Positions 45,552 through 58,900 of a stretch of 64,000 nt of DNA are shown piece after piece. This DNA comes from Simmondsia chinensis (lineage: Eukaryota; Streptophyta; Magnoliopsida; Caryophyllales; Simmondsiaceae). Both the position numbers and the translations under genes were made by a program. The notes under the pieces were generated by a model, which saw only the letters and a program-made list of their open reading frames with translations, did no database searches and was not told where the DNA came from. How positions within the stretch are numbered: the stretch's first letter is position 1; each line of letters opens with the position of its first letter. The stretch lies in NCBI GenBank assembly GCA_018398585.1, contig JAGTTD010000010.1:6341501-6405500 (forward strand). The letters are read 5' to 3'.

Positions 45552-45898
45552 CCTAAGAAGGTATCAACATACAAGCACCAGATCCCATTAGAAATCCGAA
45601 GTTAAGCGTGCTTAGGCAAAAATAGTACCAAGATAGGTGACATCATGAGAAGCCCTCGTGTTGAACCCCTCAAGTTGGGGGTTATTGGAAACAGTCTCTC
45701 TTCAAAAAACCACCCTAAAAGGGAAAGGCTGTACACATCCTCCCCTCAAGACCTTGCTTAGGTGAAAATCCTTTTTTTTTTTTTTGAACAAAAAGACGCC
45801 TGACGCCTGGTGGGTCAATATCCCCCAACTTTCGGATGCTTTGGTTTTATTTTGGCTTAGGTGAAAATCTTTGAGGCACTAAAAATGTTACTTTTGCT
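45552..45898 (+). mobile_element. 5S rRNA-headed SINE with perfect 18-bp TSD
   Basis: The head (about 45558-45665) reads 'gcaccagatcccatt', 'gaagttaagcgtgcttaggc', 'atagtaccaagataggtgac' and 'gagaagccctcgtgttgaac', matching 5S rRNA order. The body is the RTE tail ('caagttgggggttattggaa', 'aaaggctgtacacatc', 'accttgcttaggtgaaaatc', 'tttgaggcacta') with a decayed TTG end. The flanks attctttgatgaaaatta (45534-45551 and 45899-45916) are identical. A second retroposon is nested at 45771-45854. Confidence 0.9.
45771..45854 (-). mobile_element. 84-nt retroposon nested in the 5S-headed SINE
   Basis: On + it begins with a 14-T run then 'gaacaaaaagacgcctgacg', so the poly(A) tail is on minus. It is bracketed by gcttaggtgaaaatc at 45756-45770 and 45855-45869. 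Its terminus (..ttgttc plus poly(A)) is like the 13-nt stub at 63073. Confidence 0.8.
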
Positions 45899-45916
45899 AT
45901 TCTTTGATGAAAATTA

Positions 45917-46911
45917 ACTATATCTTAAGAGAAATTTACTACATTTCAACATAGAATACATAGATAATAAAATTTCAAAACCTTAAAATGCTTCATTATA
46001 TATATTAAAATCTAAAGATACAAAAGTTATAAATACTCAAATATTATAGTAACCTAGTCAAACATACATCTTATAATCTGTAAATTTTTTCCATATCACT
46101 AGGTGATACAAGTCACGTGTATCTTTGAGGGACATAAATAGAATTTTCCTCCTCACAATCTATCTTTAAAAGTTCTCAATGTTCACTTTTCCCTCTTGTT
46201 AAATTTCATCGAAGCTATTGGCCCAACCCATGAAACTAGCATATATGAGGTCCGTATATAAGTTCAAGTGGAGTTCTTCAATTGACTACATTTCTTTCAA
46301 CCACGTCTTCAACAAAACAAATCAATCAGTTGATTAGCAAATGCCAGTCATGAGAGCATGAGTGTCACCATTGTGGATCAAGCTCCCTTTCACGCTCTCC
46401 GCTCCATTTGTTGGGCAAAAGCCTTGGGATTTCATCTCTTGAGAGTGCTCATAGCCCTGTCTCACCCTTTTTTTTAAAAAAAAAAAGTAGAGCTCTATCT
46501 TAAAATTAATTGGCATTACACGAAATAACCCATTAATCTTATATATTGACATCTTCTCCCTCGTACCTTCTACGTGGAATTCTTAGTAGACTCGCGCGTG
46601 AAATCTGCAACACCTTTGATAAAGCAGTTCAAAAAGAAAAACCATATATGCAATGCAACTTCAGTGTATACTCACACAAATATCCTAGTAAATACATCTA
46701 GTTGGTGTTTTAAGGTAACAAGAATAAAACAAACAAAATAGTGAACGATTTGATCAACCACCAAATATTTATCTCATCATCATGAAACACTACATTGACT
46801 ATACATCTAACAGACTAAAACTCAAACTTGAAATGTCCCGTACCTGTAATCTATTAGCGATGGAAAACAATCGTCTGTTGAGTTTGGAAGTTGAAGTTTT
46901 ACTTTCAAAGA
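45917..46911 (-). other. LNK1 3' flank
   Basis: The part nearest 46911 is the presumed LNK1 3' UTR. The rest is AT-rich with no coding similarity. No polyadenylation site was assigned. Confidence 0.35.
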
Positions 46912-49900
46912 TCAGAGTTGGACAGTTTTATTATTGGCAGCGATAGCAGATTCCGCAGGGTAAACTAGCCGCTCAGCCATCATAGAACCGTTACTGGACG
47001 ACGTTTGAACCTGTCAATACCATTGTTATTAAAAATAGGCATAGGATTCGCGCATTAAACAAGTATCTGTGTGTGTGTTTTAGAAAGGTGTTTCCATGTT
47101 ATTACTAGTAATAAAATAAAGGGTTATTTACTTTCTAGTACCCTACGTTTTTAGAAATAACATAAATGATCCTAACCCTTTTGAATTATTAAAAAGCTCC
47201 TAAGTTTTTATCGCATTAATTAAAAAAAAGAGCCCTTAAATTTTTGTCGCATTAATAAAAAGGCCCCTCTCCAACATGATGATGTCATTTTTAGTCGACA
47301 AAGCTGACGTGATAACTGCGTTTTTATCAATGCTACAGTAAAATGACAAAAATACCCTTTCATAACCATATTTTGAAACAAATTAAGTGAAAATAGATAG
47401 CTTCTACATAATACATCTCAAATTTCGTGCTCATAAAGTAAGAATAAGAATGTTAAAGCGTACTTTAAGTCATTTTATTGTAACATTAATAAAACATAGT
47501 TGTCATGTCAGCTATATCCATGAAAAATGATGTCATCATACTGGAGAAGGGCCTTTTTATTAATACGACAAAAACTTAGGGGCCTTTTTAATAATTCAAA
47601 AAAGTCAGGATCCTTTTCATTATTTTAAAAAATATCGAGGTACTAAAATATAAATAACCCTAAAATAAATACACACCTTTTCAAGTTAGCTATACCATAC
47701 ATGCTTATAGCATGTATCTGTCTTTTACTTGGTGGGAAGAAAACAAATTGTCAACGGAAAAGAAAATTTACCTAAATTAAATGTTCACAATTGACTTAAA
47801 TCTTATTTTTTAGGGTTATTTACATTTTAGTATCCTAATATTTTTAGAAATAATAAAAAAAAACCTTTATATTTTTGAATTAGTAAAGGCCCTAAGTTTT
47901 TATAGTATTAGTGAAAAGGCCCCTCTCATGTATGATAACGTCATTTTCCGTCAATTGAGCTACTATGTATCTTGCTATTAATGTTACAATAAAATGAAAA
48001 ATTACCCTTCATTACCCTTATTCTTACTTTATAAGCATAAAATTTGAGATGTTATATTATGTAAAAATTATCTATTTTTACTTAATTTGTTTAAAATTAT
48101 AGTTATTAAAAGGTATTTTTGCCATTTTATTATAGCATTGATAAAAAAAAAAGCTGCCACATAGATATCAACAAAAAATGATGTCATCATGCCACAGATG
48201 GGCCTTCTTATTAATACTAATAGAAACTCATTTTTATTTATATAACAAAAATTTAAGGACCTTTTTATTAATTCAAAAATGTCAGGATCTTCTTTATTAT
48301 TTCTAAAAACGTTAGGGTATTATAATAGAAATAAATCTATTTTTTTACTGTATTATGCTTCGTGCTATCGCTATAATGTGTAAAACCATCTGCAAAGGTC
48401 AATTCAAAGGAATTATGATCCCTCTGCTCCATCAGTATTTCAGGAGTTGTCATAGATACGAATGTAACCATATATAATTTTTTTATATGTCAATGAACGT
48501 TTAGCCGAAACTTCTATATATATAGAGCATTATACATTAACATATTCAACACCGTTTAATTCCTACCCCATATTCTACTAACTTTGTCAACACAATACCA
48601 ACAATCAACGGTATGCAGGATGCTTCCATATTTCTGAAATTTTCAAGTGCTTTTGTTCATAGAATGAATAAATGTTGAATAAATAAATATAGTTAAGTGC
48701 AATGCACGCGGTAAGAGCTTAGCTAACTCCACGAGAGCAAGCAATGAAGTCAGAAGAAAAGAAAATATAGATGGTTCTTACTATTATGTTATGAGGCACG
48801 GATGTTAAATAGTAATACTCATATATTGGAATAAAACTGAAGCCATTCAAATTAGATGCAACGAAAAAAAAAAAAAAAAAAAGGGACAGAACAAAATATG
48901 AAAACTTATAAATAGCCAAGTCCAACGTCAAAACTATCAAGGAACCAACTATCAGAAAAGTTAAGTTGTTAGGTGAAGGTTTATGAATGGTCTCATAATC
49001 TAACATGTCCTTTCATGCAAATGCCATTAAGCTTAAACTGTGGACAGCAAACAGGCTCATGTACATTTGTTTTTATTATATTAACCTCAGTGGAGGTTAT
49101 TGAGATTCAAGATCTAGACCCAGTAAGTCACAAAGGCTCTAATACTATGTTTAGTAACTATCCCTCCCAAAAGCTTAAATTATTAGGTAAAGGCCTAGAA
49201 TGTTTTTCACACTCTTACAAAAACATGTATCCGAGTTTGAGTAACATAAATGTCAAGAATAAAGCTACAGTATGGAAAGGAAGGGTACCATGGTATTGGA
49301 TGAAACAGGCAATGCGTCAAATGGAGTCGTCAATGAAAGGTCACTTGGCCTGTGGAATAGCAAGTGGGCTATTGAACGATCAATTGGGTTTGTATCAGTT
49401 TCCATATCCATAAACCCACCTCCGCACCTGCTTCAATCCAATGAAATTTTCATTATTTAATGCAACATAATATAATATAAAGCAGGATTTGTTCTTAGTT
49501 ACCGAATTCAACGGAAATTATCTCGGTTTAAAATGCAAGTGAGATTTAGATGAACAATTTGTCTCAATACGTTCAGCAACAACTGAATCACTTTGTTGTC
49601 ATACCGAATTCATTAACAAATCATTATGGTAAAAAGTACCAAAGGGACAAAGTTAGCAATAAAGGGAAGTCGGATGCCTAGGACTCCCCGCTTTTTTGGA
49701 GAGCCGGTCTGCGGATGGACAATGTACGGTTCTACGTATTTAATGCACCAAAACAGCAAAAACATGACAACCTGAAGGTGACTACAGAAGAAGGACGCAA
49801 ACAAGCATGAGCAGCTTTATCTGGTCAATCTAAGTATGAGATCTTAGAATAAATTTTTTCTCTCTCTCAACCCACCAAAAGGAAAAGAGATCCTACACTG

Positions 49901-52900
49901 GGTTACAAGACAAGATAACAAAATACGTGCACTTAGATTCACAAGCCTTATGTAAACCAGTAAATTGCAGAAAACGTCTGTTTACTTACTTATTTGCTTC
50001 ATCAGATGTCAAAGCTCCACTTGCATCCTTATTATCTGCTTGGCCAAAAGCTAGGTTTCTGCATTTATGCCTCTGTTCTGCACTCCTCGCCAGCCGGTAC
50101 AAACTATCTCTTATGCACAGTTTTGTCCTTACGTCCAACTGAACAACAGGTTTAGGACGATCAGTTCCAAATATCAGAGCATTACATAAAAGTTCATCTT
50201 CTAGCATGAAAAGGATAAATATTTAGATTATATGGCAATGTTAATATCCAAATGGCACTTCTATATAAACATATCAGAGTTTCAGATGTGGTTTCTTGTT
50301 TCAGACAAAACCAATGTTATTCATGCCTACATCAACTTTGTGTATCTGGACAGAGGAAGCACGACTTCATCAATCAAGCATACAATATATCATTCAGCAA
50401 GCAGCAGTTATATATTCCGTGTGCTCCTTCAATTATAGCTCGTGTTTTCTGCCTACTTGTTTTCCCCAATAATGTTTACATTGAATTCATGTGATAAGCA
50501 TATTACACGCATGAGAGAGCAAAGGTAATACATCATTCTACGTTCTTCCATAGAAATGATAAGAACTCCTGTTATCATGCAGCATTGCCCGAGATTAGGG
50601 GTTTTGAGTTTGAAGATAAGGGTTTACCCATTTTACCTGCTCCATGACATGTCGTAGTTGGCGGTAACCACTTGCTTCTATTGAAACTTCATCCAAGGCG
50701 GAGCTAACACAAGAACTTTCCTGTACATTAGAAGAATCAATCTCTGCTGGAATGACTGTGCTACTCCCGTTGATTTCACTGTGACATTCAATTTCTCTTT
50801 CAAAATTAGGAACTTGCTTTTGCACAGGAGCCCGAGTCATTAAGCTTGACCGTTCAGGTTGAGCTAACGATCCATGCTGATGATGCAACTTTTCCTTCAT
50901 ATTTTGTGTGGTAACAGCAGAAGCCTGGAAAGAATGAGGGCTCTCCAGGGATTGCATCTGAGTTGATGCATATGAGGACTCTCTAGGGGACATAGACGTG
51001 AGGCCATTATCTTCAGACTTGATCGCAGATGGAGCTGAGCTTGATAGAACTTGATTAGAAGGATTGCCATACCTGGAGTGTGTCAAAGGAATTTTCTGTT
51101 GCAAGCAGTCATCCTGTATGTTTTGCTTTTGTTGATCAGACCCTGAAGAGGAACTCCGTTGAAAGTTTGAGTTCACAAATGAATCATTCAGCTGTCCAGC
51201 TTGCTCCAGGTTCTCAAACTGAATGATGGAGCTGCCATTAGCCAGGTACTGTTCCTTTCTTTCTGAATTTGATCGCTTCTGATGCTTTGACTGATTGACA
51301 CAGGAATGCAACTGCCAAGAAATGCCAATTAGCAGAGAGAAGCAAAAAGGTTATGATTACAATGGAAGAACGAGAGACTCGACATTCTAATAACTCATGC
51401 CAAGTAGTTACAAAGAAACAAAGAGAAGCACCTCAATTTTCTGAAAATCATCAGGACCAAGCATCCAATGCAAAAATTGTTAGTTTTACAAGGAAACATG
51501 ACTACTACCGCACATACGAAAGTCTTTATGAATAAATCATGTGGTCTTAAACCATGTGGATCATGATAAAACATCACAAAATCAACGATTGTTAGCATGG
51601 AACATAGCTATAACTCCTTGAATTCACAAAACTGATACTGTACATGCGCTAGTTCTAATAGTAACACTTACATTCATCAGATAATAGTCACAATTGTTCA
51701 GAGAAACTTCCTTGCATATCATAATACTAAACTTGATAACACAAGTTTATGACATCGAGAACGATATAATTGTTTGTCAAACATCGAATCCATTGTCTAC
51801 TCATTCAATTTCAGCAAATCATAACATATAATCTAGTTTATGATACTGCAGGTTCGTGATGGTTGAATTTATAAAATCAGTGAAGCCTGTATACTACGCT
51901 AGGCAGAAGAGGGAGGGGCAGGCCAAAGAGGAGTTGGCTAGAGACGATCCGACACGACCTAACCCACCTAAACCTAAGAGAGGAGATGGTCTTAGATAGA
52001 GCACGATGGAGGGCTAGCATAGGGGGAGCGGATGTGGTAGCGTAGAGTAGTGCGGCGAGTGACTGGTAGTTTAAGATTTCTAGGCAATAATAACCCCAGG
52101 TAGTGCACTTATCGGTTGTTTAGTTGCTTCCCGATTATTCGTCTATTATTGGCCATGTACTATTTGCTTTACTATGTGCCTTGTAGTTGTTTTCTGTGGG
52201 GTATATTTTATACTGCTAGTTCAACGCGTTGTCCTAAGCTAATGCTGTGTGGCTTCCATGGTTTCTAGGATACCATGTTCTCATGACGACTCGATCTTCA
52301 GGATGGGGTCTTCGGAAACAGACTCTCTTCCACCCGGAAGGGGGAAGGCTGCGTACATCCACCCCCCTAGACCCTGCTTCGTGCGGGAGCCCCTGTGGCA
52401 CTGGGACTGTTGTTGTTGTTGTTGCTGTAGTGAAGCCTGTATTAGATCACCGAGTGTTTCATGACCAATTGTCTGCTTGCGGCTTAATATATGTAACGTC
52501 ACTATCATCCTGCCATTCTACATGTTATTCCCAGTATTCTGGTTTAAAGAACCAATTAGCGAGCAGGACATAATCAATCATAACCAGATTTATTGTTCAG
52601 TCTTTTGTTTTCCAAAAAGCATTCATGATTGTGATTAATTGCAAGGAAAAATACACAGCATCATATACTAAAATCACAGACGTGCGCTTTGAATGGAGGT
52701 CATACTGTATCTATTGAGCTGGGCCCCTCATCAAGAGGTTCCAACCAATTCATGAGCTGTTTCAAAATGACTAATTCCTGTTCAAAAGAACAGAGGATTG
52801 AAGAATCCTCATTCTTATTTCCAATAGGTGCTAACAGATACTACTAGTCCATTATATTATATTTGGTAAGTACTAGTCCCTTGTACACGAAAAGGAATAC

Positions 52901-55900
52901 CGCAGTAGACTTTTCACTTGAATCCTACTTTTACCTGTTAGTGAGAAACATTATAATGTAACAGGTGTCCTCTAGTTATTTCAAAATGACAGGAACCCCA
53001 TTTTAAATTCGAATCAGTATAGAAACTAATGATAAATCCCTCTTCCATCGTTCCTTTGTCTACTGTAAACACTACAGTCCAAGTTCTGCTTCTGACAGAT
53101 CATTTTGCAATCCCTTTGGCTCCTGATTGCAGTGGAAACAAGAGGACTAGGTAAACCACAAATCTAACCTGTGAACCGTTATCGATTAGAGGAACTGCTC
53201 CGAGCCCATTAGGAAAAGCAGAGTGCATGATAGGGGCAGCGCCTCTGCCATCCAGCTTCTCAGGACTTGTTTTCCAGCTCGTTGATGTTAACTTGTAATT
53301 GCTTTCATTAAAAAGGTCATTGTTATCCAAACCAGAAGCTCCACCTTGTTCAGCTTCAGCATTTAATGCAACGGTATCAAATGCGGAGAACTTAGAACTT
53401 GACCTGAGTGCATCATCAGATCCTTCAGCAGCCTGTGACGATGAAAACCAGGCCAAGTCTTCTTCATTGTCAATTCCCAGACCGAAAGTTGAATCACAAC
53501 TTCTGCACATAGTAAGGCCAGTAAGCTTCACAGGTAAGAGATGCGCATACATTAGTCTAAAAAAGAGTAGCTAATATGAAAACTACATGAAAGCAAAAGA
53601 ATGATATGAATTGACTACCTAAACATTCGGTCAACATCCTCGAAGTTTTCAATTTCAGGCCAGCTATAGTACAACAGATCATCGCTCTCTTTCTCCTGAT
53701 GATCATTCTCAAAAAATCCAAGATCATTCTCTGTTTGTGCAGCATCACTCAGTGGATAACAGTACAAGTTATTATCCACAGCAGCACATTGTCCACCAAG
53801 CACAGGATTATCTGCACATAACTCACTGCCAAGAGAATCCATATTTGCACTTTCTATACAATGATTGGAACTCTGATTGTGATCAGAGGCAGTGATCGCT
53901 TCACTTTTGCTTGAATTGCCTTCGAATGAAGTGTGAAAAGCTCCATTAGACTGAGACCATGCACCCTTCTCCATCATTCTTTCCTTTTTCAATTCTAAAG
54001 TACGACAGCCTGTTTTTTCCTTTCTCCCAGTGACATTTCTGACAGCACCTTTGCCGTCCGTATTATTTCCAGCACAAGTTACCTCTCGCCACCGTTTCTT
54101 ATGACTGCTACTCGGAAATGCATATCCTTTCTGTTGTTTGTCACCAGGACGAGGGACAATATGATCGTCACTCTCACCAAAATGATTCCATACAATATCT
54201 TCAATCTGTAGCATCAAACAGACTGCCTTTATAAGTCACCTGATACTTCACCAAATTACTTAATGATAACAGTGGACAAACTACAGAAAGGATGAAAGGT
54301 TTTAAAGTTCGCCTCATCGAACAGAAAGAGAATTTTGAACGATTGGAACGTAATACAATTGTAAACATATGCGCTAGATTAACCCAGAAATTCCTCCAAA
54401 ATGGCAACACCATTTACTATAAAAAGAGGGGTTGGGCACTTAAATTTAAACTTACTGTACGTTAAGAGATCCATTGAAAACCACAGTAAAGAAATAATAC
54501 ATCAACCAAATACAGTGCAGTGGTAGATGGAATTAGCAGAACAAATAGGATCCAAGAGTAGTGCAACGATATAGCGAGTAAAAATAAAGGATCTGTACGC
54601 TTAAACAATCAAGACATGGTCCCGCTTGCAGGTACAATCAATTTAGTCGACCAAGAACTAAACCGATGGCCACAGTCAGAAAATCTCACAAAACGTGTCC
54701 TTTAGGTACAATAAGTGCTTAAGAGACCAGTATAATCACAGTTATGATTCCATCATAAGTTCCTTATATGGATATTGCTTAACTATTTCTGTTTCTTTCC
54801 AGTTATTAGTAACATCTATACCAGCAACTGAACATAGCACTCATCTTTAATTCCACAGGCCTCTTTCAAAAGTGTTCTCTGTTTTTTTGGCAGGTAAGCG
54901 GCGTGAGGGGCCTTAAGTTGATGGATGAAGGCCCATCATTGATTTTATACTCTAACAAATTTCAATACAAATTAATTTGGAAGAAAACGGGAGCAATGGC
55001 AACCAAAAGAAGAAAAACACAGAAAGCCATATGAAAAGATGGTAATTACGCTCACAGGGGAAAAAAAAAGCTCCTCGCGTGTCAGGACGGTGAGACAATG
55101 GAAATATTCTCTTTACAACTGTAAAAAATTTGGAAGGAAGTCTAATATCCTACAATGATATGGAATGTATTACTTAAAGACAAAAGGATACATGCACCTC
55201 ATTCACTTGTGTGTGGGACGATTAGTGATCATTTGGTTTGGCTATGTCTAATATTCACTGAAACTAGGCCTTCATAGGCTGTACACTTGTTTCATGATGG
55301 CTGTGCTGGGTTGCTACAAGTATCTGGCTCCTGTTATAGTCTTCCCATAACCAAATAAAAATATTAGAAAGTCGATTGTCTACCACACAAGCTATCAATG
55401 AGTCTATAACTCTATATAATAAGGCATGATCTTTTTTTGAATGTAATGAACCTCGCATTCGATACAGGACTAAATCTTTTAGCTACTCCTCCAGCCTTCC
55501 CAGACCTGGTTTTCAAACATTCTACCGAAGAAAAGTGTCACAAGTCTGAAGTTTTGTGCTTCCTTCTATTCTCTCGATACACTAACTGTTCATATGCATT
55601 CTTTGTACGAAATGAAATAAGAGTTCAACTACATGAGGCCTTTTACGTTAACGAGACCACAAATAACAAGATAGAACATTTAGGATTAGGTCTCCGTAGA
55701 TGATTGATCATTCCAACGTGAATAAAACACAGATAAATGAGTCCTTAAGGTTATAGGCTTGCAACGAGATTGTTGAATAAGCAGGCTGCATTTTAAAAAG
55801 AAAAGCAAATATTGGCACCAAAAACACATCAGTGCAGAAGCAATAGAAGACAATTTTTTTCCATGTCCAACATGTACTATAAGTCAACATTATCAAAAAT

Positions 55901-58900
55901 AGAAACCAATTAAGAAATCTGAGATTCCTCTCAGTTCCTTGTCTCAAAAAACTAACAATATTATACTCGTCTAATTCTCATATGTGCTTTAACCCAAGAA
56001 AAAAAAAATAAAAAGCGGGAATCAAGTATGAATTTTCAGCTAAGGTAATTTTTATTTGCAATTTTACACTAGTTTACATAATAAAGAACTCTAATTCTCT
56101 GTAGATACTAGCACATCACAAAACTATTTTGTCTTCATGAAATAATAACTGGCACTCCTTCAACTCAGTGTTACACTATAACATTTTGTTTTCTAGCCAT
56201 CACATAATTCAGTTCAAGCATCCATCAAAATCTATCCATTAATTAGGATAAAGAATGAAGCTGTGTGAACTTTGTAAGCATTGTAAGACTGAAAAGGTGG
56301 GAGACACCAAACTACTAGCTAGTTTCCATGAATAAATGATCCAGATGAGGCAAAGTAGAGAAAGTTAATATGAATTTAGATGCAGATAGATGTCCAAGTA
56401 AACTAAGAAGGGCCATAATGGAACCACAAATTAAAAAAGCACACATGAAAGGAAAAGGGAAAAGAACAATCTTATTTTAAAACCTCAAACTAGATATAAA
56501 AACACACACATCTACCCACAATACTACAGATACACCACTGGTTAGAGTAGAAACTTCACCAGAGTTGCATGCGGATTCAGAAAAATTTGTTCACTGGGGA
56601 CACACTAGAACTGTAGTTGTAGTAATACTTTTGAGTATACAATTTATTTTTATTTTTTTTTAAATTCAAGTATATAATACCAAAACAATGAAGTGACTAG
56701 TAGTGAATAATAGTCACAAAGTTTCACAAAGTTGCTCTAGTATTAACAATTTTTCTCCGACAATAACATTACCCTATAATAAATATGATGTTATTGTGTT
56801 ATTTAGCACCTACAAAAACTTTTGTGCTTTTAGTAGATACAGAAATAAGAGCAAAAAAAATTAAACAAGGAAATATTGAAAATAAATGGAGGCAATTTAG
56901 ATTTTTTACAAAAATTAAAAAAGTACATATAATATATAATAGGAATTTTGTCCAAAACATATTGGGGGGCACTTACTGCTTGGATTCAGGCATCAATGTT
57001 TGACAAAAATACCTAGTCTAAGAGCGCACAGACACCATGAAAAATGAAATCTGAAGATTCTGAACTTACAGCTACACAAACAAAGACACCTGTAACACCA
57101 TGGCAAGAGCTACACAGTATTTTCCAAATTTACAAGTTGTGTACCTACAGTCACATATTCATTGTGTCCTTAAGATTCAGAAGCAAAAATGGGAATTTCG
57201 AACCCTTATGTATGATCCTCCATACAAATATGCAACTCCAACCACCCTAAAATATATTGCAGCAGAAGCTAAATCTACCCCCATCATATAACATTGCAAC
57301 TTGTGTATCCATATATAAGCATAATAAAGATAAACCAGTAAGGAAACAAAAGCCTTATTGTGCTGTGTAAGGCCCATAAAACAATTGAACTTTCTGATTT
57401 AATCATCTTGGAAACAGGAAGTGTGAATTTAGGCAGTGTCTTTTAACTTCGGGTACATATGCATTCTCATAAGAAGTCTTATCAACAAAGATGCAAATCA
57501 AATACCACCACAAATACTGGTATTGGAATGAGATACATGAAGGATGATCAAATGTTATAATCCAAACATCCAAATTTTGATCCATTGCATCCAAGAAAGA
57601 GAAATGGACCAGATGGTATCAAGTGCCAGATAAACCAATAACAGTTGAAAACAAAAGAAGACTAACATCCAACAAGTACATCCTAGGTTGTAAAACTGGT
57701 GCACGCAACACACAGGTAAGACTCAGACCAAGATAGCACATAATCAGATTACAAAACTGACTTTTTATGTAGCAAATAACGATGGTAGATATGGCAAACT
57801 GGACATTTTAAAACCACACTAGAGCAAAGTAGGAACACCAACTTTTAAACCATTTTCAAGCTAGTAGAGGCCATCCAAACCATGTCCTCCACCAATTATC
57901 TTCTTTGTCCTGAGGTCCTGAAATACATGAGAATAGTAAAAAGTCATTGAGAAATAACAACTTGGACGAGTCAAGTGAATGGGATCACACAAGTGGAAAG
58001 CACTGGGCAAACATAATCACCAACTTTGGTTTAGAATGAAGGTAAGTTCTATCAAATTTCACCTAGACTAAAGATCCCCTAGCCAAAGGATCAATATGGC
58101 AATGACGAATTCTCTCAACTGTCTTAAGCAGTCCTCCATAGGATGTCAAACAGAAACATGCAGAAACAACAATACCCAATCTAGAACGGTGTGGAATGAC
58201 GTATCAGCCATTATATGGCACTATATTGCTAGAGGATAGCAAGCCACCAACCAATCACGAGTACAAAAATCAAAAAATCCTCCAAAGATTGACGACCTCG
58301 CATTCACATGAACGACACCAAATTCAAGGTCTGAATATGATTAACCCAGAAGTAAGCACTCCAAAACCTATTCCTTCATTGCATAAAAAGGAGTGAGCGG
58401 CTTATTAAGAGTTACCGCTTTCTCTTTCTCTTACCTGCAATTCCCTTGTTCCCCTCAAACACCGGGGGCTCCTGTTATGTAGTTTTATCACTGAATAAAT
58501 GAGAAAAAATGGAGGGCGGTCTCTTCTTATTGACCTTGCTTGGATTTTTTTGTGGCATACGCCAATTAGGATCCTTAAGAGCGTTGTTGGGTGTAGCTGG
58601 TACCTAGTCAGGGAATGGAATGTTTTGAGGCAACCACCACTCAACCCATACAAGATAATCGAGTCGAGAATTGGACAGTGCCCTTACAGGCCTTATCTGT
58701 CTGCCGCCCTACTTAAATTGAAAAGACTGGGGTTGATTGCCTTGGTTAAGTGAAGAAATGAATGCAAAATGAAATTTATGACGACAATTCAGAGTGCAAA
58801 AGGTGGTCAAACACGGTGCTTGGAATAGCCACTGAGTTCAAAGTTACAGTCTATGTCACAAGTTCCAAAAAGATGCGCCGGGGCCTTTGAGAGAAAGAAC

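Noticed and set aside
48973..49413. A 146-codon plus-strand frame
   Set aside because: It is antisense to the LNK1 exon encoding DTNPIDRSIAHLLFHRP, which is strongly conserved in the family.
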